From: an uncultured Clostridia bacterium
Lineage (GTDB): Bacteria > Bacillota > Clostridia > Christensenellales > Aristaeellaceae
Reading direction: 5' to 3'
NCBI GenBank assembly: GCA_947600345.1
Contig: CANQGC010000133.1
Span: 1-7,636 of the forward strand
Length of the DNA stretch: 7,636 nucleotides
Shown here: piece by piece, positions 5,384 through 7,636 of the stretch
Numbering within the stretch: the stretch's first letter is position 1
How the letters are laid out: the number at the start of each line of letters is the position of its first letter
Translations under genes and position numbers: made by a program
Notes under the pieces: model-generated
Database searches by the model: none
What the model saw: only the letters and a program-made list of their open reading frames with translations
What the model was told of the DNA's origin: nothing

Positions 5384-7636
5384 TCAGCGGAACAGATCCA
5401 GCAGCTTGTCCAGGAAGCCCTTGTCCTGGGGCTCGGCCTGCGGCTCCTCGGCGGCCTCCTTCGCGTGGATGCTCGCCGTGGTGATGACGAACTGCACGCT
5501 CTCGACGTTCCGGTTCCTCGCGTCGAGGAACGATTCCACGGCGACGCCGGAGCCGGTCTTCTCCGCGACCATGTCATCGATCTCCGTGTGCACGTCCGAA
5601 TCCAGCGCGCTCGTCTTGCCGCGGAACTCCGCCGTGCCGTCCTTGAGCTCCTGGGTGCCGCTGTAGAGCTGCTTCGCGCCGTCAAGCAGCTTGCCCATGC
5701 CCGTGTTGTCCGGGGAATCCTCCTTCCCGTCATAGATGCCCGCCAGCTCGTTGCTGCCGTCCAGCAGCTCGCTGGCGCCGCTCGCCAGCTCGCTCGCGCC
5801 GTCGGTGTACTCCACCAATCCGTCGTAGAAGTCGGACAGGCCGTCCATGGAATCCCGCAGCTCAGACAGAGACTGGTATGCCTCGCCGTTCTCGCCGTTT
5901 TCCTCCAGCGCCTCGGCCACCTGATCCAGGTAGGTCTTGCTCTGGCGCTGCTTCTCCATCTCCTCCTCGATGAGATTCTTCACCTTGCTGGAATTCATCT
6001 GCTCCTCGATCGTGCTGGCGACCTGGGAGGCGACCTTCGAAGTCGCCATCTGCTCCTCGATGTTCTGCTGAATCAGCCGCTGGACCTCCTTCGTCTTCAT
6101 CTGCTTGCCGGTCTCGGACTGGATGGTCTTGGCCAGGGAATCGCTGGCGAGCTGCTTTTCCTCCTCGGCCTCGATCATCGCCTGCACCTCGGGGGACTCC
6201 ATCTGCGCCGCCACGTTCGCGTCGATCTGCGACCGCACCGCCTCGCTCTCCATCTGCTCCGCCACGGCGGCGTCGATCTGGCCCCGGATCGCCTCGGTGG
6301 ACATCTGCTGCTCCGCGATGGATTCGATCTCCGCGTCGGACAGGTTCTCAATCGTGGAGCGAATCTTGTCCCGGGCGGCGGCCTCCACCTGCTCGCGGAC
6401 CGTCTGCTCGGCGATGGCGTCCGCCTGGGCGCGAAGCTCGGGGTCGGCGATGCGCTCCGCCGTCTCCGCGTCGATCGCCGACTGGATCTCCTCGGAGGCG
6501 AGCTTCTCGGCCGTCTGGGACTGGATCAGCGAGAGCGTCTCCTCCTCCGACATCTTCGCCTTGACCGCCGCGTCGATCTGCGCCTGCACCTCGGGCGTGG
6601 CCATGCGCCGCCGCACCTCGGCCTCGATCTGCTGCTCCGGGGGGAGCTCCTCGGCCTCGGCGGAGTCGCCCAGGCGGTCGAGCACGCTGCCCTCCGACTT
6701 GGGCTCCGGCTTGGGTTCGGGCTTGGGTTCGGGCTTCGGTTCGGGGTCGGCCTTGGGTTCGGGTTCAGCCTTGGGCTCAGGCTCAGCTTTGGGTTCGGGC
6801 TCTGGTTCGGGCTCTGCCTTGGCTTTTGCTTTTGCTTCTGCTTCTGCCTCCGGTTCGGATTCGTCCTTGGACTCCTGCTCGTCCTTTGCATCGGAGTTGG
6901 GCTCCGCGTCCTTCTCTTCCGTGGGTGCGTCGGCTTTGGCCGTTACTTCGGGAGAGTCGCCTGTGGCATCCATGTCGGGGTTCGCCTCGGGTGATTCGCT
7001 CGCGGCGTCCGCTTGCGTCGAGTCGGAAGCGGCCTCGGCGCTCGGTTCACCGGCAGCGCCGTCCGTGGACTCCGCGCCCATCGCGCTGTTGGCTCCTTCC
7101 TCCGAGTCCTCCGGCGCGCCGAGCACACCGGCGGGCGCGTCCGTGCCCTCTGCCTCCGGCGCGTCCGTGGAATTGGCCTCGGGCGTATCCGTGGGCTCAA
7201 GCTCGGGCGTCTCGGTGGGCTCCGGCGTGGCGGCGAACGCGGCCTCGACCGCCTCGCGGATCTCCGCCTCGATTGCGGCGCTCACCTGCTGGCGGATCTG
7301 GTCGCAGACCTGGGCCTCGACCTGGGTCCTGATCTCCGCTTCATAGGCGGCCTCCACCTCCGGGCGCACCTTCTGCTTCATTTGCTCGTCGATCATCGAC
7401 TGAACCGGCGAGGATTGCAGCATCGCCGCCACGTTTTGCTCGATCTCCGCCTGAACCTCCGCGCTCTGCATCTGCTGCTCGATGATGGCATCCAGCGTCG
7501 CCTCGTCCTTCGAGCGCAGCGCGTCGAGTATCTTCTGCTTCGCGGCGGCCTCCACGGCGGGGCGAACCTGCGCCTCGGCGGCCTGCTTCACCTGTGCCTC
7601 GACCTGCGCCTGCGCGCCCGCGAGCACGGCCTCGTG
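5384..7636 (-). CDS. Long coiled-coil repeat protein, N-terminus outside the window (heptad-repeat / exporter-associated type)
   Basis: The frame is open across the window edge (7636) and ends at TGA 5386-5384, giving at least 750 residues; the GTG at 7627 is not a convincing start. From N to C there is a Glu/Ala/Gln-rich coiled coil (about 7636-7240), an acidic low-complexity linker rich in Pro, Glu, Ala, Ser, Asp and Lys (about 7240-6640), a second coiled coil of 17-residue repeats (about 6631-5924), a segment of LxxG heptads with repeated DGA/SGA (about 5850-5640), and a tail with VESVQFVITTAS and a final LDKLLDLFR. No membrane segment is visible. LxxG heptads and a tail of this kind remind me of YhgE/Pip-like or MMPL-type exporter proteins of clostridia, where they belong to long extracytoplasmic parts, but this is recall only. 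One cysteine is present. It is convergent with pfkA and shares its terminator. The coding call is safe; the family and location are uncertain. Confidence 0.88.
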   Translation of the reverse strand, partial: HEAVLAGAQAQVEAQVKQAAEAQVRPAVEAAAKQKILDALRSKDEATLDAIIEQQMQSAEVQAEIEQNVAAMLQSSPVQSMIDEQMKQKVRPEVEAAYEAEIRTQVEAQVCDQIRQQVSAAIEAEIREAVEAAFAATPEPTETPELEPTDTPEANSTDAPEAEGTDAPAGVLGAPEDSEEGANSAMGAESTDGAAGEPSAEAASDSTQADAASESPEANPDMDATGDSPEVTAKADAPTEEKDAEPNSDAKDEQESKDESEPEAEAEAKAKAKAEPEPEPEPKAEPEPKAEPEPKADPEPKPEPKPEPKPEPKSEGSVLDRLGDSAEAEELPPEQQIEAEVRRRMATPEVQAQIDAAVKAKMSEEETLSLIQSQTAEKLASEEIQSAIDAETAERIADPELRAQADAIAEQTVREQVEAAARDKIRSTIENLSDAEIESIAEQQMSTEAIRGQIDAAVAEQMESEAVRSQIDANVAAQMESPEVQAMIEAEEEKQLASDSLAKTIQSETGKQMKTKEVQRLIQQNIEEQMATSKVASQVASTIEEQMNSSKVKNLIEEEMEKQRQSKTYLDQVAEALEENGENGEAYQSLSELRDSMDGLSDFYDGLVEYTDGASELASGASELLDGSNELAGIYDGKEDSPDNTGMGKLLDGAKQLYSGTQELKDGTAEFRGKTSALDSDVHTEIDDMVAEKTGSGVAVESFLDARNRNVESVQFVITTASIHAKEAAEEPQAEPQDKGFLDKLLDLFR
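5924..6280 (-). repeat. Seven consecutive 51-bp (17-residue) coding repeats
   Basis: Seven exact 17-residue units run from QIDAAVAEQMESEAVRS to LIEEEMEKQRQSKTYLD. The pattern is hydrophobic at position 2, often EQM at 8-10, Ser/Thr near 12 and Val or Leu at 15. Some DNA is also repeated with 51-nt spacing, for example GCGTCGATCTG at 6219 and 6270. The 17-residue period suggests a coiled coil whose hydrophobic stripe drifts slightly from the normal heptad. Confidence 0.85.
6428..6631 (-). repeat. Four consecutive 51-bp (17-residue) coding repeats
   Basis: Four units, from QIEAEVRRRMATPEVQA to AIDAETAERIADPELRA, follow the same 17-residue pattern as the array at 5924-6280. The stretch between the two arrays (6281-6427) is a degenerate continuation with altered unit lengths. 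Confidence 0.8.
6698..6856 (-). repeat. Low-complexity Pro-Glu-Lys-Ala coding tract
   Basis: Short DNA repeats such as TTCGGGCTTGGG encode alternating EP, KP and AK/AE dipeptides within the linker of the long repeat protein. Such a tract is stiff, highly charged and prone to length change by slippage. Its codons (GAA, GCA, AAA, CCA) are less GC-rich than the GAG/GCG/AAG used in the flanking coiled-coil repeats. Confidence 0.85.

Noticed and set aside
6698..6856. Short regular repeats as a possible CRISPR array
   Set aside because: The repeats are contiguous, in frame and encode EP/KP dipeptides, with no spacers.
4250..6994. 914-codon open frame on the + strand
   Set aside because: It overlaps pfkA in another frame, crosses the bidirectional terminator and then runs antisense to the repeat protein. 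The product is Arg/Gly-rich and then Leu/Gly-rich low complexity, with no domain.
6105..7346. 413-codon Ser/Ala/Gly-rich open frame on the + strand
   Set aside because: It is antisense to the coding repeats; its apparent repeats mirror the 17-residue and EP/KP repeats of the minus-strand gene. No RBS or promoter was seen.

Overview
The window looks like chromosome of a high-GC member of the Bacillota (Clostridia-like). Three things point that way: a complete T-box riboswitch, strong AGGAGG-type ribosome binding sites with about 8 nt spacing, and sigma-A type promoters with 17-nt spacers. The heptad-repeat protein at the right end also fits a gut clostridial lineage. By eye the sequence is roughly two-thirds G+C. 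I cannot name the genus.

Layout, left to right. The 3' end of an unidentified gene (1-363, +) is followed after 3 nt by an M20-family metallopeptidase gene (367-1506, +). A GC-rich hairpin follows the stop. A good promoter (1544-1572) then drives a small nitroreductase-family flavoprotein gene (1618-2148, +). A very strong bidirectional terminator (2227-2274) separates this from the convergent gene for a TrpB2-type tryptophan synthase beta chain (2281-3648, -). That gene has its own promoter (3977-4005, -) and a roughly 320-nt leader carrying a T-box riboswitch whose features all read as tRNA-Trp specific. Divergent from it is pfkA (4257-5258, +), ATP-type 6-phosphofructokinase, with two candidate promoters and a leader ending in three tandem 20-nt repeats that each contain a Shine-Dalgarno-like core. 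A second bidirectional terminator (5299-5340) separates pfkA from a long convergent gene (5384-7636, -, N-terminus outside the window). It encodes a Glu/Ala/Gln-rich coiled-coil protein built of 17-residue repeats, with a Pro/Glu/Lys/Ala-rich linker and a C-terminal LxxG heptad segment.

The genes do not form one pathway. They are separate transcription units: peptide turnover, a redox flavoenzyme, tryptophan supply controlled by tRNA-Trp charging, glycolysis, and a probable envelope-associated repeat protein. The best-supported regulatory system is the T-box in front of the TrpB2 gene. The least understood elements are the tandem SD-like repeats before pfkA, the palindrome formed by the divergent -35 boxes, and the long repeat protein. 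I saw no tRNA, rRNA, CRISPR array, insertion sequence or phage gene.
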